Shown: positions 21,269 through 32,379 of the stretch, piece by piece | Layout of the letters: the number at the start of each line of letters is the position of its first letter | How positions within the stretch are numbered: position 1 is the first letter of the stretch | DNA from: Pseudorasbora parva | Lineage: Eukaryota; Chordata; Actinopteri; Cypriniformes; Gobionidae | Assembly (NCBI RefSeq): GCF_024679245.1 | Contig: NC_090185.1 | Coordinates: 3,161,964-3,225,963 of the forward strand | Reading direction: 5' to 3' | DNA: 64,000 nt | The notes under the pieces: generated by a model | Databases searched by the model: none | What the model saw: only the letters and a program-made list of their open reading frames with translations | Told to the model about the DNA's origin: nothing | Program-made: the position numbers and the translations under genes

Positions 21269-24039
21269 TTCTCTCGGACCGCGATGACTTTCCTCTGGAG
21301 CAGTCCCAGGACGACACCCTTAAGAACGCTTTTCAGCAGGTCCGATCGATCGACGGACAGTCTCTCCAACCTGCCTTGCCTGTCTCCTATCCTTATTTTG
21401 CCATAATAAAAGATCGGTTGTATCGAGTGACCCAAGACACTCAGACAAAGGTAGATACAACCCAGTTGTTAGTACCAAAGAGCCGCCGGGAAATGCTTTT
21501 CCAGGCGGCTCACTCTAACCCGATGGCGGGCCACCTGGGACAGGCGGCCACGCTGAATCGTTTAATGACCCGATTTTTTTGGCCAGGCATTCATGACAAT
21601 GTGCGCAGGTGGTGTGCGTCTTGTCCTGAATGTCAGTTGGTGAATCCACTGGCCGCCCCAAAAGCGCCATTGCGCCCCCTTCCATTAATGCAGGTCCCCT
21701 TCGAGAGAATTGCGATGGACCTCATCGGGCCATTAGAGCGATCCGCACGCGGACATCGTTTTGCGCTAGTTATCGTGGACTACGCAACACGATATCCGGA
21801 AGCAGTGGCTCTCCGCAATATCTCTGCGAAGAGTGTTGCGGACGCACTGTTTCGTTTAATCTCCCGAGTGGGGATTCCGAAGGAAATCCTCACTGATCAA
21901 GGCACGGCGTTTATGTCACGCACGTTAAGCGAATTGTACGGATTATTGGGCATTAAATCCATTCGAACAAGCGTCTATCACCCACAAACAGACGGCTTGG
22001 TCGAACGATTTAATCGCACTCTTAAATCCATGATCCGTAAATTCGTACAGGAAGACGCCAAAAATTGGGATCGGTGGTTAGAACCCCTCTTATTTGCTTT
22101 GCGGGAGGTCCCGCAACCCTCCACGGGGTTTTCCCCCTTCGAGCTTCTCTACGGACGGCAGCCCCGGGGGGTGCTGGACGTCCTACGAGAAACTTGGGAG
22201 GAGGGGCCTTCTTTGGCTAAGAACGAAATTCAGTATGTGCTGGACTTGCAAACAAAACTCCACACCTTGGGGCGGCTATCGAGGGAGAATTTGTTGCAAG
22301 TCCAGGACCGCCAGAGCCGGTCATATAACAGGGGTACAAAACTACGCAAATTCACACCGGGAGAGAAAGTGCTCGTTCTACTCCCTACGTCGAGCTCAAA
22401 ATTAATGTCAAAGTGGCAGGGGCCGTTTGAGGTCGCACGACAGGTAGGAGAGCTCGATTATGAAGTGATACGATCCGATAGGAACGGGGCACGTCAAATC
22501 TACCACCTCAACCTGCTAAAAAAATGGAATGAGGTGGAATCAGTGTTGTTGGCAACGGTGATCGGGGGAGAGGATGATCTCGGGCCAGAGGCGAGCATTA
22601 AAGCGCAATCAGTCGCGCTGGCCCCTGGGGGAGATCACCTCTCACCGTTACAACTCACTGATTTATCAAAATTGCAGGCGGAGTTCGCTGACGTGTTCTC
22701 GCCCCTACCGGGACGTACCGACTTGATTCAGCACCATATCGAGACGGAGCCGGGCGTGGTAGTTCGCAGCCGGCCGTATCGCTTGCCTGAACACAAGAAA
22801 AAGGTAGTTCAGGAAGAATTAGGCGCAATGCTCGACATGGGAGTAATCGAGGAGTCCAACAGTGACTGGGCGAGCCCGATAGTTTTGGTCCCCAAAACAG
22901 ACGGCTCGGTCAGGTTCTGTGTGGACTACCGCAAGGTGAACGCTGTGTCAAAATTCGACGCGTATCCAATGCCGCGGGTTGACGAGTTGCTTGATCGGTT
23001 GGGCACGGCTCGATTTTATTCGACGCTGGACTTAACAAAGGGCTATTGGCAGATCCCCTTGTCTCCATTGTCCAAAGAGAAGACAGCTTTCACCACGCCG
23101 TTTGGATTGCACCAATTTGTCACGCTTCCTTTCGGGTTGTTCGGGGCGCCCGCTACCTTTCAGCGCCTCATGGACAGGATTTTGCGTCCCCATGCCGCAT
23201 ATGCTGCTGCCTATCTGGATGATATCGTGATTTACAGTCACGATTGGCAGCGGCATATGCAGCATGTCAGGGCGGTCTTGAGGTCGCTGAGGGGAGCGGG
23301 GCTCACGGCCAACCCAAAGAAGTGTGCGATTGGGCAGGTGGAAGTAAGGTATCTGGGCTTCCACTTGGGTCATGGACAAGTGCGTCCCCAAATTGATAAG
23401 ACCGCAGCAATTGCAACCTGTCCGAGACCCAAGACCAAAAAGGAGGTTAGGCAGTTCTTGGGGCTGGCGGGATATTATAGACGGTTCATACCAAATTATT
23501 CGGACCTCACCAGCCCTTTGACTGACCTTACTAGAAAGGGGCTACCAGATACGGTCCAGTGGACGGAGCCGTGTCAACAGGCTTTTACCCGAGTGAAGGC
23601 TGCTCTATGTGGCGGGCCGCTCTTACACTCCCCTGACTTTTCTCTCCCTTTCTTGTTGCAGACTGACGCGTCGGACAGGGGGCTGGGCGCAGTCCTGGCC
23701 CAGGAGGTGGAGGGGGGAGAGCGGCCGGTGCTGTACATTAGCCGTAAGCTCTCCAAGAGGGAAGCTAAGTACAGCACCATAGAGAAGGAGTGTCTGGCCA
23801 TCAGGTGGGCCGTTCTCACCCTCCGCTACTACCTCCTGGGGCGAGAGTTCACCCTCTGTTCGGACCACGCTCCTCTCCAATGGCTCCACCGCATGAAGGA
23901 TACCAACGCGCGGATCACCCGTTGGTATCTAGCTCTTCAGCCGTTTAAATTCAAGGTGGTCCACAGGCCGGGTGCTCAGATGGCTGTGTCTCTAGAAATG
24001 GGGGGGGGGGGCTGCAGGCCGGACGGCTCCCCGGCCTGA
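21173..24039 (+). CDS. pol: Pol of Gmr1-like Ty3/Gypsy element: integrase, then reverse transcriptase and RNase H
   Basis: The open frame runs from 21076 (987 codons); useful translation begins after the frameshift site. Domain order is unusual for Ty3/Gypsy. The integrase H2C2 zinc motif (HSNPMAGHLG ... CPECQ, about residues 146-188) and catalytic core (MDLIGP, ILTDQG, VERFNRTLKS) come first. Reverse transcriptase (YRKVNAVSKFDAYPMP, YLDDIVIYS near 712) and RNase H (QTDASDRGLGAVLAQE near 862) follow. Integrase before RT is the hallmark of the Gmr1 group of deuterostome Gypsy elements. The frame ends in a G-run (24000-24010), a likely slippage site that may have altered the last codons. Otherwise it looks intact. 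Confidence 0.92.
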
Positions 24040-24056
24040 GTCGGGCGGTGGGGGTA

Positions 24057-24431
24057 TGTGGCAAGGGGGGCGTGGTTCAGCGAGGTCTGCAGCGGGAGAG
24101 AGAGCCGCGGGACGAGCGGTAAGTGAGTGGGTTGGACGCAGATTAATAACACCTGTCTCTTGTTCCAGTAATGAGCGCGGAGAGGGTATAAAACCTCGGC
24201 GGAACCAGAGACCAGGGAGAGAGGGAGATCGGACGGTTGATGCGAAACCCCAGAGACTGAGTTGCCGGAAGCCGGAAGTGCCGACCCGGAAGTGATCAAA
24301 TGTCTATGAGAATTCACACAGCAGTGTGTTGTTGAAGTTATAATAAGTTTTTGACCATAAATAAAGAAGCATCAACCGTCCAGCCGACCCCCGTGTCCTC
24401 TTCCTTCCTCCTACTATCGAACATTGTTACA
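24057..24431 (+). repeat. 3' LTR of Gmr1-like element
   Basis: 375 bp, near-identical to the 5' LTR, preceded by a G-rich tract that could serve as polypurine tract and followed by CTTAA (24432-24436), the 5-bp target duplication. With two differences in 375 bp the insertion is recent. Confidence 0.93.
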
Positions 24432-24436
24432 CTTAA

Positions 24437-24745
24437 CTACAATGAAAATGGACAATATAAGAATAAAAACAGGCTCAAAACATTGATCAAAATATAATAT
24501 TATCTCAATGATAGTAAAATAATATGATACACTGGTTTGAGTCTCACAGGAGCTCAAGATTTAAATGTTAGTTTAAGACTCACTAAAGTAACTTTGAGAA
24601 GAAAACCATCGAACAGGATTATTTCTGAAGCAATTTATCAGTCTTTAGTTGTCTTTTCATATTAATAATAACAATAATTAATGTGTTTTATGGCTTCAGT
24701 CGCTTCTGTAATAAATGACTGGTTAAAATTAAAACATTTCTTCAG
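24437..24745. other. intron sequence upstream of the V-like exon
   Basis: AT-rich. Near 24683 it contains GTGTTTTATGGCTTCAGTCG and AAATGACTGGTT, normally found just after the signal-peptide exon of this gene family (compare 1945 and 29028). An internal deletion therefore brought the start of intron 1 close to exon 2, perhaps removing a local exon 1. A TTCTTCAG acceptor ends the stretch. Confidence 0.5.
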
Positions 24746-25060
24746 GAGGGTATGAAGAGAAGAGCGTGAACAGAGGAGATTCAGTCACTCTAGACTCTCG
24801 TCGCTCTGAAGTGAAGGATGGTGATCGGCTTCAGTGGTGGTTTGGATTCATTAAAGTCACTGTAATCGCTGAAATCAATGTAACGGCCGACAGCTTCACT
24901 GTATATGATGATGTTCTTGATGGGAGATTCAGAGACAGACTGAAGCTGGACAATCAAACTGGATCTCTGACCATCACAAACATCACAATCAAACATACTG
25001 GAGATTATGAACTACAGATCAACAACTATAAGAGGGTTTATTTCTTTCTCACTGTCATTG
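24746..25060 (+). CDS. receptor gene 1, first V-like Ig exon (SLAM/CD2-like)
   Basis: A phase 1-1 exon of 105 codons bounded by TTCTTCAG and GTGAGT. It encodes an Ig V-like fold: SVTLDSRRSE (strand B), LQWWFGF (strand C with the core tryptophan), DRLKLDNQTGSLTITNITI (strands D-E), TGDYELQIN (strand F) and YFFLTVIG. No cysteine is present at the B and F strands; loss of this disulfide is characteristic of the first domain of CD2/SLAM-family receptors. These act at the leukocyte surface by homotypic or heterotypic adhesion. It has an N-glycosylation site (NQT). The signal exon at 1881 is the only candidate start, at great distance. Confidence 0.75.
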
Positions 25061-25252
25061 GTGAGTTAAAAACATTTACACCTGTTTTTTAATGACAAAG
25101 TTAAAATTGATTCGTACAAAATTTTGTTTCTTTTTGTTGTTTTATGATATTGTTTATTTCAAATGTTGAACTATTTAATTTAATAAACCATTATAATCTG
25201 TTGATCTGAGACAAACCCTGTTTCTGTTTGTTCTGTGTGTTTGATGATTCAG

Positions 25253-25555
25253 TGTCAATGACGGAGGGAGATTCAGTCGCTCTAGAGTCTGGTCTCACTG
25301 AAGAGGAGGATGGTCATCGGATTCTGTGGAGGTTTAGATACACTAAAGGCCCTTTAATCGCTGAAATCAATAAACCGGCCGACAGCTTCACTGTATATGA
25401 TGATGTTCTTGATGGGAGATTCAGAGACAGACTGAAGCTGGACAATCAAACTGGATCTCTGACCATCACAAACATCACAATCAAACATGCTGGACGTTAT
25501 CAACTACTGATCAACAATTACTGGCCTTCTTCTTATATCCGTCTCTCTGTCTACG
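25253..25555 (+). CDS. receptor gene 1, second V-like Ig exon
   Basis: A phase 1-1 exon of 101 codons after GATGATTCAG, ending before GTGAGT. It repeats the cysteine-less V-like fold: MTEGDSVALESGLTEE, ILWRFRYT, FRDRLKLDNQTGSLTITNIT, HAGRYQLLINN, IRLSVYG. Its D-F strand core is almost identical in nucleotides to the preceding exon although the first third differs, pointing to gene conversion or recent exon duplication. Tandem V-like exons suggest a three-Ig-domain ectodomain. Confidence 0.78.
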
Positions 25556-25808
25556 GTGAGTTAAATATCAGTTTCACATGTTTTATTTATTACAGTGAGA
25601 TCTACAGAAGTGTCTTATCATGAATAATTAGTTTAAATGACTAATTCTCTTACTGTTTTACATTAACAGCAGGTTTATATTGAACTTTCTGTTAAATAGT
25701 TTTAAATGTTCTACTTTTGATCATCTTGGTTCCTCTCGATGTTTCTTCCTCGTCTTCTTGAATATCTTCATTCATCCTCATTTCTCTTTATTCTCTGATG
25801 TTTTCCAG

Positions 25809-26108
25809 CTCGTCTGCCTGTTCCTGTCATCAGCAGTAACTCTTCTCAGTGTTCTTCTTCATCATCATCATCATCATATTGTTCATTGGTGTGTTCATCA
25901 GCGGTGAATGTGAGTCATGTGACTCTCTCCTGGTACAAAGGAAACAGTTTATTGTCCAACATCAGTGTGTCTGATCTCAGCATCAGTCTCTCTCTACCTC
26001 TGGAGGTGGAATATCAGGATAAAAACACCTACAGCTGTGTGCTGAACAATCCCATCAGCCACCAGACTCAACATCTGGACATCACTCAACTCTGTCACAC
26101 ATGTTCAG
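25809..26108 (+). CDS. receptor gene 1, C2-like Ig exon
   Basis: Acceptor TTTTCCAG, donor GTACGG, phase 1-1, 100 codons. LPVPVISS leads into a serine tract coded by a TCA/ATC repeat, then [40 protein letters not shown], and HTCS at the membrane-proximal end. The Cys pair of strands B and F and the additional cysteines match the membrane-proximal C2 domain of SLAM/CD2-family proteins. It is intact here, whereas the gene 2 copy carries a nonsense change. Confidence 0.8.
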
Positions 26109-26200
26109 GTACGGCAGCAACGCTGATATTAGTTGATGTCAGCGCTGATATTAGCGTTTATTGACTGAGCTGATCTCAGTTTGATGTTTTTATTCCTCAG

Positions 26201-26338
26201 TCCACTGTTGTGGTCCCACTGAAGCTGTGATCCGATTGGTCCTCGCTGCTCTGGTGGGCGTGGCTACTGTCATGATTGTGGTTTATGACATCAGATCCAG
26301 AAGAGCTGAACGAGATCAAGCTCATATTCACACATCAG
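26201..26338 (+). CDS. receptor gene 1, transmembrane exon
   Basis: 46 codons, phase 1-1. A short stalk with VHCCGP precedes a hydrophobic helix (LVLAALVGVATVMIVVYDI), then a basic stop-transfer RSRRAERDQ and a short cytoplasmic segment. No ITSM-type TxYxxV/I motif is present, so the encoded isoform is unlikely to recruit SAP-type adaptors directly. Confidence 0.78.
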
Positions 26339-26438
26339 GTACATGATTGATGATGTCATCTCTCACAAACTGATTTTGCATATATTAATATTGGTTTAGA
26401 TTTATTAATTTATGGCTTCATATGTTCATCTTTTTCAG

Positions 26439-26449
26439 GAAGTGCTTGA
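26439..26449 (+). CDS. receptor gene 1, terminal coding exon
   Basis: After a CTTTTTCAG acceptor the frame adds Gly-Ser-Ala and stops at TGA (26447-26449). The 3' UTR follows, with an AATAAA signal at 27089-27094. Confidence 0.65.
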
Positions 26450-27110
26450 ATCTAAAGCAGAACGCTGAACTTTAAAGTGTGTTTTTTTCATCATATTTTC
26501 TTTGTTTTATTTTATATTAATTTCATTAGTCATTCATGTATTCAGATTATTATGATCTGATTTACTTCACTTATCATTTAATAATGTTATCATTATTGTT
26601 AATTTTTGTCACTTTGTGTGTTCTATGACTTATTGTCCTCATTTGCTTGCTCTTGTTGTTTAATCTTATGATTGTGTGTTTGAAGGGATGTTTGTCTTCA
26701 CGAGTAGGAGATCACAGAATGTCTCAAGGCTTTTATCATCACAGGACGATGTTGTGAAGTAGTAATTCTCCATAGTTTTTCTCTTGGTATAATAACACTT
26801 GTTGTAAATGTATTGGTCAGATGAAGCCAGAGCATTGAGTGGTGTAACTTCTGGACAGACTCTGAGCATTGAAACATATGCAACTAAGATTATTCAACAA
26901 ACTCTGCTCTGTTATGATCATCACTTCGTCTCCTGCTTTCTCAGTCAAATTCTCAGGCTGATAGACTTATATCTTCTGGCAAGGATTCGGCGCCGGGGCT
27001 GAATCTGATATTTGGAGAGCCATCAGAACCAACATTTTGGCTCAATCTAATGCTGTCCATTTGCCAAATGTATTTTCTTGCCTTTTTCAATAAAGTTTCT
27101 CCATGTTTTA
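26450..27110 (+). other. 3' UTR of receptor gene 1 with poly(A) signal
   Basis: Nearly collinear with 51911-52790 downstream of gene 2, apart from about 170 bp missing here and a short extra piece after the AATAAA in gene 2. Both keep the AATAAA (27089 here, 52769 there). Short ORFs in it are shadows. Confidence 0.55.
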
Positions 27111-27289
27111 TTATTTACTGTCGAGCGCCTCCTGGAGGAATAATTCATATATATCTAAAAAAGTTTAGCAGTGGCCACAAATACAGCATTATTTTAAAAC
27201 ATTCTTTGTAAATGTTTACATTATTATTAGCTCATTAATTTTCTTGTTGTTTTATCAATCCACAATAATAAACACACAACAGGCCGAGC

Positions 27290-27553
27290 TATGGGAATAG
27301 CGAACAGCGCTGAAAACTTTCCAGGCAGGTTTTTTTGTCTGCACAGACCTCAGGCTCTCCCACTCCTCCGCCCCGGTCTTTGAGATCTCCATCCAGAACC
27401 GCTTCTTCCCTTCTTTGTGAGTCAGAATGCGATGCTGTGATTATCGGCAGTTCCATCGTTCGGCACGTCCATGCTGCCTCAGGACAGGTAAGGTGTGCAG
27501 TCACTGTTTTCCTGGTGCTCGTGTTCTTGTTGTCTCTGCACAGATTCCGGCGG
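27290..27553 (+). pseudogene. L2-like LINE, ORF1 SGNH/esterase-like fragment
   Basis: Contains DAVIIGSSIVRHVHAASGQV, the start of the SGNH-hydrolase-like domain found in ORF1 of many fish LINEs, then FPGARVLVVSAQIP in a shifted frame. At 27553 it jumps directly to reverse transcriptase sequence. The paralogous copy at 52985-53590 continues the esterase region, so an internal deletion of about 2 kb relative to that copy explains the junction. Confidence 0.65.
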
Positions 27554-28045
27554 AACTAATCCTACCGATATAGATATCATACCGCAAAGTGATGTCACTG
27601 ATCAGTGCCTTGTTACTTGCTCACTGTGTACTGATGATATTTGCCATATCACGCCGTTCAAGCTGGCGGTTATTAAACCTCTCACTGAGAAACCACAGCT
27701 AGATCCAAATGAATTAGCAAATTACAGACCCATTTCAAATCTTCCATTTCTGTCTAAAATACTAGATAAAGTTGTGTCTGCTCAATTCTACCTGTGAAAA
27801 ACTTCAGACCTCATCACCGCACAGAAACTGCGCTCGTTAAAACTATAAATGACTTGCTCTCAGCTGCTGACCAAGGCTGTGTCTCTAGTACTAGATTTAC
27901 TTGATCTTAGTGCTGCGTTCAACATTATAGATCATAAAATACTCTTAGATCAACTACATTTCCTGCGACGCTGCTTTGAAACGATATGCACTGTGAAAAG
28001 CGCCATACAAATAAATGTGAATTGAACTGGAGGCCGCTGCCAGTC
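27554..28045 (+). pseudogene. L2-like LINE, reverse transcriptase start and 3' tail (internally deleted)
   Basis: The frame reads VIKPLTEKPQLDPNELANYR then PISNLPFLSKILDKVVSAQ, the opening of L2-clade reverse transcriptases. A stop follows, then LDLSAAFNIIDHKILLDQLH in another frame, then a jump to the 3' UTR (GAAACGATATGCACTGTGAA, AAGCGCCATACAAATAAA). Copies with the same internal deletion lie at 55257-55720 and 58607-59068, so this is a deleted subfamily or one element duplicated with the locus. Confidence 0.75.
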
Positions 28046-28960
28046 CGGTAGATGTGTGTGAACGAAAACACAACGCAACCCGGCCGGGTCTCCTTCTGTT
28101 CTTTTTTGCTCAATATGTAATTCAGCCGTTTTTAGACGAACTGTAGAACACACCCCTGCTACCAGCAGGAGCCACTACGGTACGCACAGAAGGTCAATAT
28201 TCATAATTAACCAAACGCTTTTCACCTGCACAAGATCTCAGACCGATGCACGAAAGCAACCAGACAGTGCAACCGTGCCCTTATTCTAGCTTTAGTCATC
28301 GAGTCACAGCTAATACTGTCTTAGCATGTGGTTAACACTTCATCTTTTATAACACGAGATCACACAGTTGATGAAAACGTCATGCGATCCACTCACTGTC
28401 TCGGTTAAAACACACGCATGTCTCAGATTTGTTCATCCATTTGAGCTTGATTTTGGTATATTAATAATAAAACGGCTTATGCAAATATATGACTACATAT
28501 ATAAAGCCACAATATCCACTTGGACAACACAGTGTTAAATTATTTATAAAATGCAGTGTTTTTCTCTATTTCCTGAAAAGTAGCGGTTTTGGACAAGCAT
28601 AGTTTAGTAAGTAAGCTTCTGGGTGTCTTGGGGCCAAAATGTATTTTAGCCATGTCACAATATGGGGTAAATCCAGCCCTGTATGTGTCCGTTATACTGT
28701 TGAAAATTACACCAGTGACAGGAAGTCGAGGCGTACCGGAGCTCAAAGTGAGAAACTGACCATGTTCAGAGTGTGAATTAAGAGCTTAAATGAGCTAGAA
28801 GGTCACATGCACTAACACTGAATCAATAGGCAGTTATTTTAACTTATTCTAGCGTTTCACTTCACTTTACTACAGAGCAGCTTCACATCAGCACGTCTGT
28901 CATTTTATTACTGAACCAGTTTTGAAGAGTTACTCTCTTCATATTTGTGGACTGAAACCG
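28046..28960. other. intergenic spacer between receptor units
   Basis: No coding features. Almost identical to 59069-60010 upstream of gene 3 and probably containing the promoters of genes 2 and 3, because it ends in the short 5' UTR before each signal exon. No TATA box is obvious. Confidence 0.45.
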
Positions 28961-28966
28961 TTGAAG

Positions 28967-29012
28967 ATGTTTCTGCCTGTTTTGCTCTGCTTGTGTTTGT
29001 GGCGTCTGGTTG
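28967..29012 (+). CDS. receptor gene 2, signal-peptide exon
   Basis: Encodes MFLPVLLCLCLWRLVG and ends at GTGAGT, phase 1. Joins in phase to the V-like exon at 30374. The paralogous exon at 60017 is identical. Confidence 0.75.
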
Positions 29013-29339
29013 GTGAGTTTGAAAAGTGTTTTTATGGCTTCAGTTGTTTCTGTTCTGGTAACACGTGATAAATGACTGGTTCATTTAGTCAGAGAGGATC
29101 AACATTCACTGTTTCAGGCTCCGCACATTCATTAACAGCGTATTCGAGATCAGCGAGCTGTCAGTTTAACAGCGGTGAACATTTCCACATTTACATTAAA
29201 TATGCCATTCTCATGAATGGAGTTCAGCACTGAAATTACATCAAAGAATTTGCCATTGAGGATAATGAAATTACAGAATTGTCAATATTTTAATCTTCGT
29301 GTTCCTATTAATTCCTTTCACATTCAATGTTATCATTAA

Positions 29340-29680
29340 TCCAGTTTCAGCAGAGAAAGTGCTTTCCAAAAGGTCTGGACACTTTGACAATCAAAAAGAC
29401 AAATGGTGTGAGACTCTTCAGGACTATTATAAAAAGAGATTTCATCCCAATATCCATAAACTTAGAGAGTAAGATAGTAGTTGGATATATTTTATGTAAG
29501 ATCTTTAAGTGAATTTCTCTTTCCTCATCTGAAATAACAGCCGTGCCTTTCTCCAATGAACTTCTTTCAGAAAGCAATTCCAATAAAACTTTCTCTTTTA
29601 ATTTAATTTTATTGAAAGACCTGTCTAATATCCTTGTTAGTGCATTTTTTTTTATCAAATGTATTTTTACCATTTATAAG
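29340..29680 (-). pseudogene. L1/Tx1-like LINE C-terminal fragment (antisense, in intron 1)
   Basis: On the minus strand: EIHLKILHKIYPTTILLSKF followed by MDIG, then frame-disturbed sequence. This resembles the C-terminal region after the RT of L1/Tx1-type LINEs (a K-H-I-Y-P core followed by a cysteine-rich segment). The duplicated copy is at 61863-62200. Both are truncated. Confidence 0.5.
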
Positions 29681-30373
29681 GAAATTAGTCTTTATTATCT
29701 ACTTTATAATAAGACCGATGGCTGCTCATCAAATGAACAAGTCCAGAAGGGATAGCTTACTGTAAAAAAATCTTTATATTTTACAGGAAAATTTTACTTA
29801 GCCGTAAAAGAATCAGAATAAATGTTTTGTGTTGAATCAAACAGATTATGACAAACGTTATGGTCACACACACCAGTACTGTTATTGTAGCTGACGCTAG
29901 TTTCACTTTACTTTACTAAAAACCTGCTCTCACATCAGCACGTCTGTCATTTTATCACTGAACCAGTTTTGAGTTCGTCTTTTCATATTAATAATAATGA
30001 ATCACGGAGATTTAACATTCATGGTTATTCTCATAAAGAAATAATGAATCTGTAATATTACTGTCAGATCAAGTTTGAGTTCAGGTCTATATTCAGTTAT
30101 TATGGATAGAATCAATAAAATAAAGTTCATATGAAGCTCAGATACTCAACAGCTTTAGTTTTAGTGTGACATTAAACATTACAGTTCCTTGTTATTTAGT
30201 TATTGTTCCATATATAAATCTATTTCTCTTTTCATTCATCATCTTTTGTCTTTGTACCGCAGAATATTTTTCACTTCACATTTAAATGAATAAAAGTATT
30301 TTAGTGAAGCTTCATCAAACCAACATCGAGATTTTAAAGCTTTAATCTGTGAAAAACTCTTCAGGTTCTTCAG

Positions 30374-30685
30374 GAGGGACTCGTGATGAAGAGAAGAGAG
30401 TGTCAGTGACGGAGGGAGATTCAGTCACTCTTAACACTCGTCTCACTGAAATAAAGGATGATGAGATTCAGTGGAGGTTTGGATTCACTGTAATCGCTGA
30501 AATCAATAAACGGGCCGACAGCTTCACTGTATATGATGATGTTCTTGATGGGAGATTCAGAGACAGACTGAAGCTGGACAATCAAACTGGATCTCTGACC
30601 ATCACAAACATCACAATCAAACATGCTGGACTTTATCAACTACAGATCAACTATGAGAAGGTTCATTTCATTCTCACTGTCAAAG
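30374..30685 (+). CDS. receptor gene 2, first V-like Ig exon
   Basis: 104 codons, phase 1-1, acceptor GTTCTTCAG, donor GTGTGT. VSVTEGDSVTLNTRLTE, EIQWRFGFTVIAEIN, FRDRLKLDNQTGSLTITNIT, HAGLYQLQINYEKVHF, ILTVKG: the cysteine-less V fold of this receptor family. The next exon of the gene is at 50792, so intron 2 is 20.1 kb and contains an L2 element, the 15-kb palindromic element and a DIRS element. Confidence 0.78.
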
Positions 30686-30899
30686 GTGTGTTCAACAATA
30701 TTTACACCTCTTTTTTAATGACAAATTGAAAATTAATTCAAACTAGCTGTTGAACAACCTCTGATGTTTTAAAGTCGACATTTATGTGATGAAAGTCGAC
30801 GTCGACTACTCGCTGATGACGTCTTTAATAATCAAATAAGCCTGAACCTCGAGCTGAGACACGAACATGAGTTTTCTTGTGCTCAGCTATGACATACAT

Positions 30900-31676
30900 T
30901 ATGACACATATATTTCATTGCATACATTTTAAAATCTTGCTTATTACTTACAAAGCACTAAATGGTTTAGCTCCCCAGTACTTAAGCGAGCTCTTAACGC
31001 ATTATACCCCATCACGTCTATTGCGGTCTCAAAACTCTGGCCAGTTGATCATACCTAGAATATCTAAATCAACTGCAGGCGGTCGATCCTTTTCATATTT
31101 AGCTCCTAAACTCCTAAAACAGTCTTCCAAGCATTGTTCGGGAAGCAGACACACTCTGTCAGTTTAAATCTAGACTAAAAACACATCTCTTTACTATGGC
31201 ATACACATAGAACATTTTTAACTTTCATTATTCAAATCAATTGACTGATTGTTAGGCTGCATTAACTAGGTCAGCCGGAACTGGGAACACTTCCCATAAC
31301 ACCTGATGTACTCGTTACATCATAAAAAGAGTGGCATCTACGCTAATGTTAGTCTCTCTGTTTATCCCGAGGTTTATACCGGATCTGGGCCGTGTCCGGA
31401 TCGGATGGTGGACCTGCCTGGACATGACCAAAGCGTCCTGGAGTGTCTGCTGAGCCGTGTCAATTGGTGTCTCCTCTGAATTTGCCTCACTGGCACGTCA
31501 TGCTCAAAAACCCGACTTCGGCGCAATAACTCCGATCTTTCAAGTATTCATACTCTTGTGTAATCGACGCCCCATCCTAAATAAACCTGTCTCTTCCGTG
31601 ATACCCTGAAATTTTGAATATTCCGATCTAATATGATTTCTGACCTGTAAGGTTGCCATAATAATAATCATACACG
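30900..31676 (+). pseudogene. L2 LINE C-terminal ORF2 and 3' UTR (5' part, split by the palindrome)
   Basis: ILLITYKALNGLAPQYLSEL, PSRLLRSQNSGQLIIPRIS and GRSFSYLAPKLL, then (frame-shifted) KSRLKTHLF, are the conserved C-terminal block of fish L2 ORF2. The 3' UTR follows and is interrupted at 31676 by the giant palindromic element. It resumes at 46820 and finishes with a (TTGA)n tail near 47250. Confidence 0.8.
31671..31676. repeat. target-site duplication TACACG (left)
   Basis: TACACG immediately precedes the left AGAGAGAG terminus and recurs at 46820-46825 immediately after the right terminus. The unoccupied sequence at 63,24x-63,31x reads AATAATAATCTTACACGG, with a single TACACG. Confidence 0.85.
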
Positions 31677-31807
31677 AGAGAGAGTTATACCCTGGACATC
31701 CTGTCACTTTGATTTATGACCCCCAATAAAACAGTGTTTTATTGCCCTTAATGAGCATATCAGATGTTTTGACGTTTATGACCGGAAGTCCCAAACTTTT
31801 GCAGCCA

Positions 31808-31990
31808 TTTTATGAGAACAGGAAGGGAGTCTGTTTACTTAGGGGTTCATGTGTTTTTATGAGAACAGGAAGGGAATCTGTTTACTTAGGGGTTCATGTG
31901 TTTTTATGAGAACAGGAAGGGAATCTGTTTACTTAGGGGTTCATGTGTTTTTATGAGAACAGGAAGGGGTTATGTTTTCTTAGGGTTCAT
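31808..31990. repeat. 47-bp subterminal tandem repeat, left arm
   Basis: Units of TTTTTATGAGAACAGGAAGG followed by TCTGTTTACTTAGGGGTTCA. The left arm has one GGGAGTCTG unit and two GGGAATCTG units followed by diverged ones. The right arm has one GGGAGTCTG-type unit and three GGGAATCTG-type units. Position within 130-320 bp of the terminus would suit terminus-recognition sites. Confidence 0.85.
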
Positions 31991-32379
31991 ATGTTTTTAT
32001 GTGATCAGGAAAGGGGATGTTTTGGATTGTTTGTGTTTACGGGGTCCATATGTTTTTTATGTGATCAGGAAGTAATGTGCTGGACTGTTTTGATCTTTGT
32101 CACTGTAGATTCAAGCTCTGATTTCAGGACTCTAGCTGGTTCAAGCACAGCAGATCCTTGGGGTTTTGAGCATTTTGTCTGTGAATGAGACAAATCGGTT
32201 TAAGAAAAGCAGTAATAAAACATTGAGGATGAAATAAGCTTAAATAATATTTTAATATAGTGTCAAGAGAGCATACATGTCCTTAAAAAGGTGATTGAAC
32301 TCAGTTGATTTCCCAATTCCCCAAAACGTGCATATATAAGTTCACTTGGCGTGATGCTAACGTTGACTATACTTAAACT

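Noticed and set aside
25860..25885. Histidine-run ORF at the TCA/ATC repeat (25680-25907)
   Set aside because: Wrong frame across a serine-coding repeat of the C2-like exon; splice sites and homology with gene 2 fix the frame otherwise.
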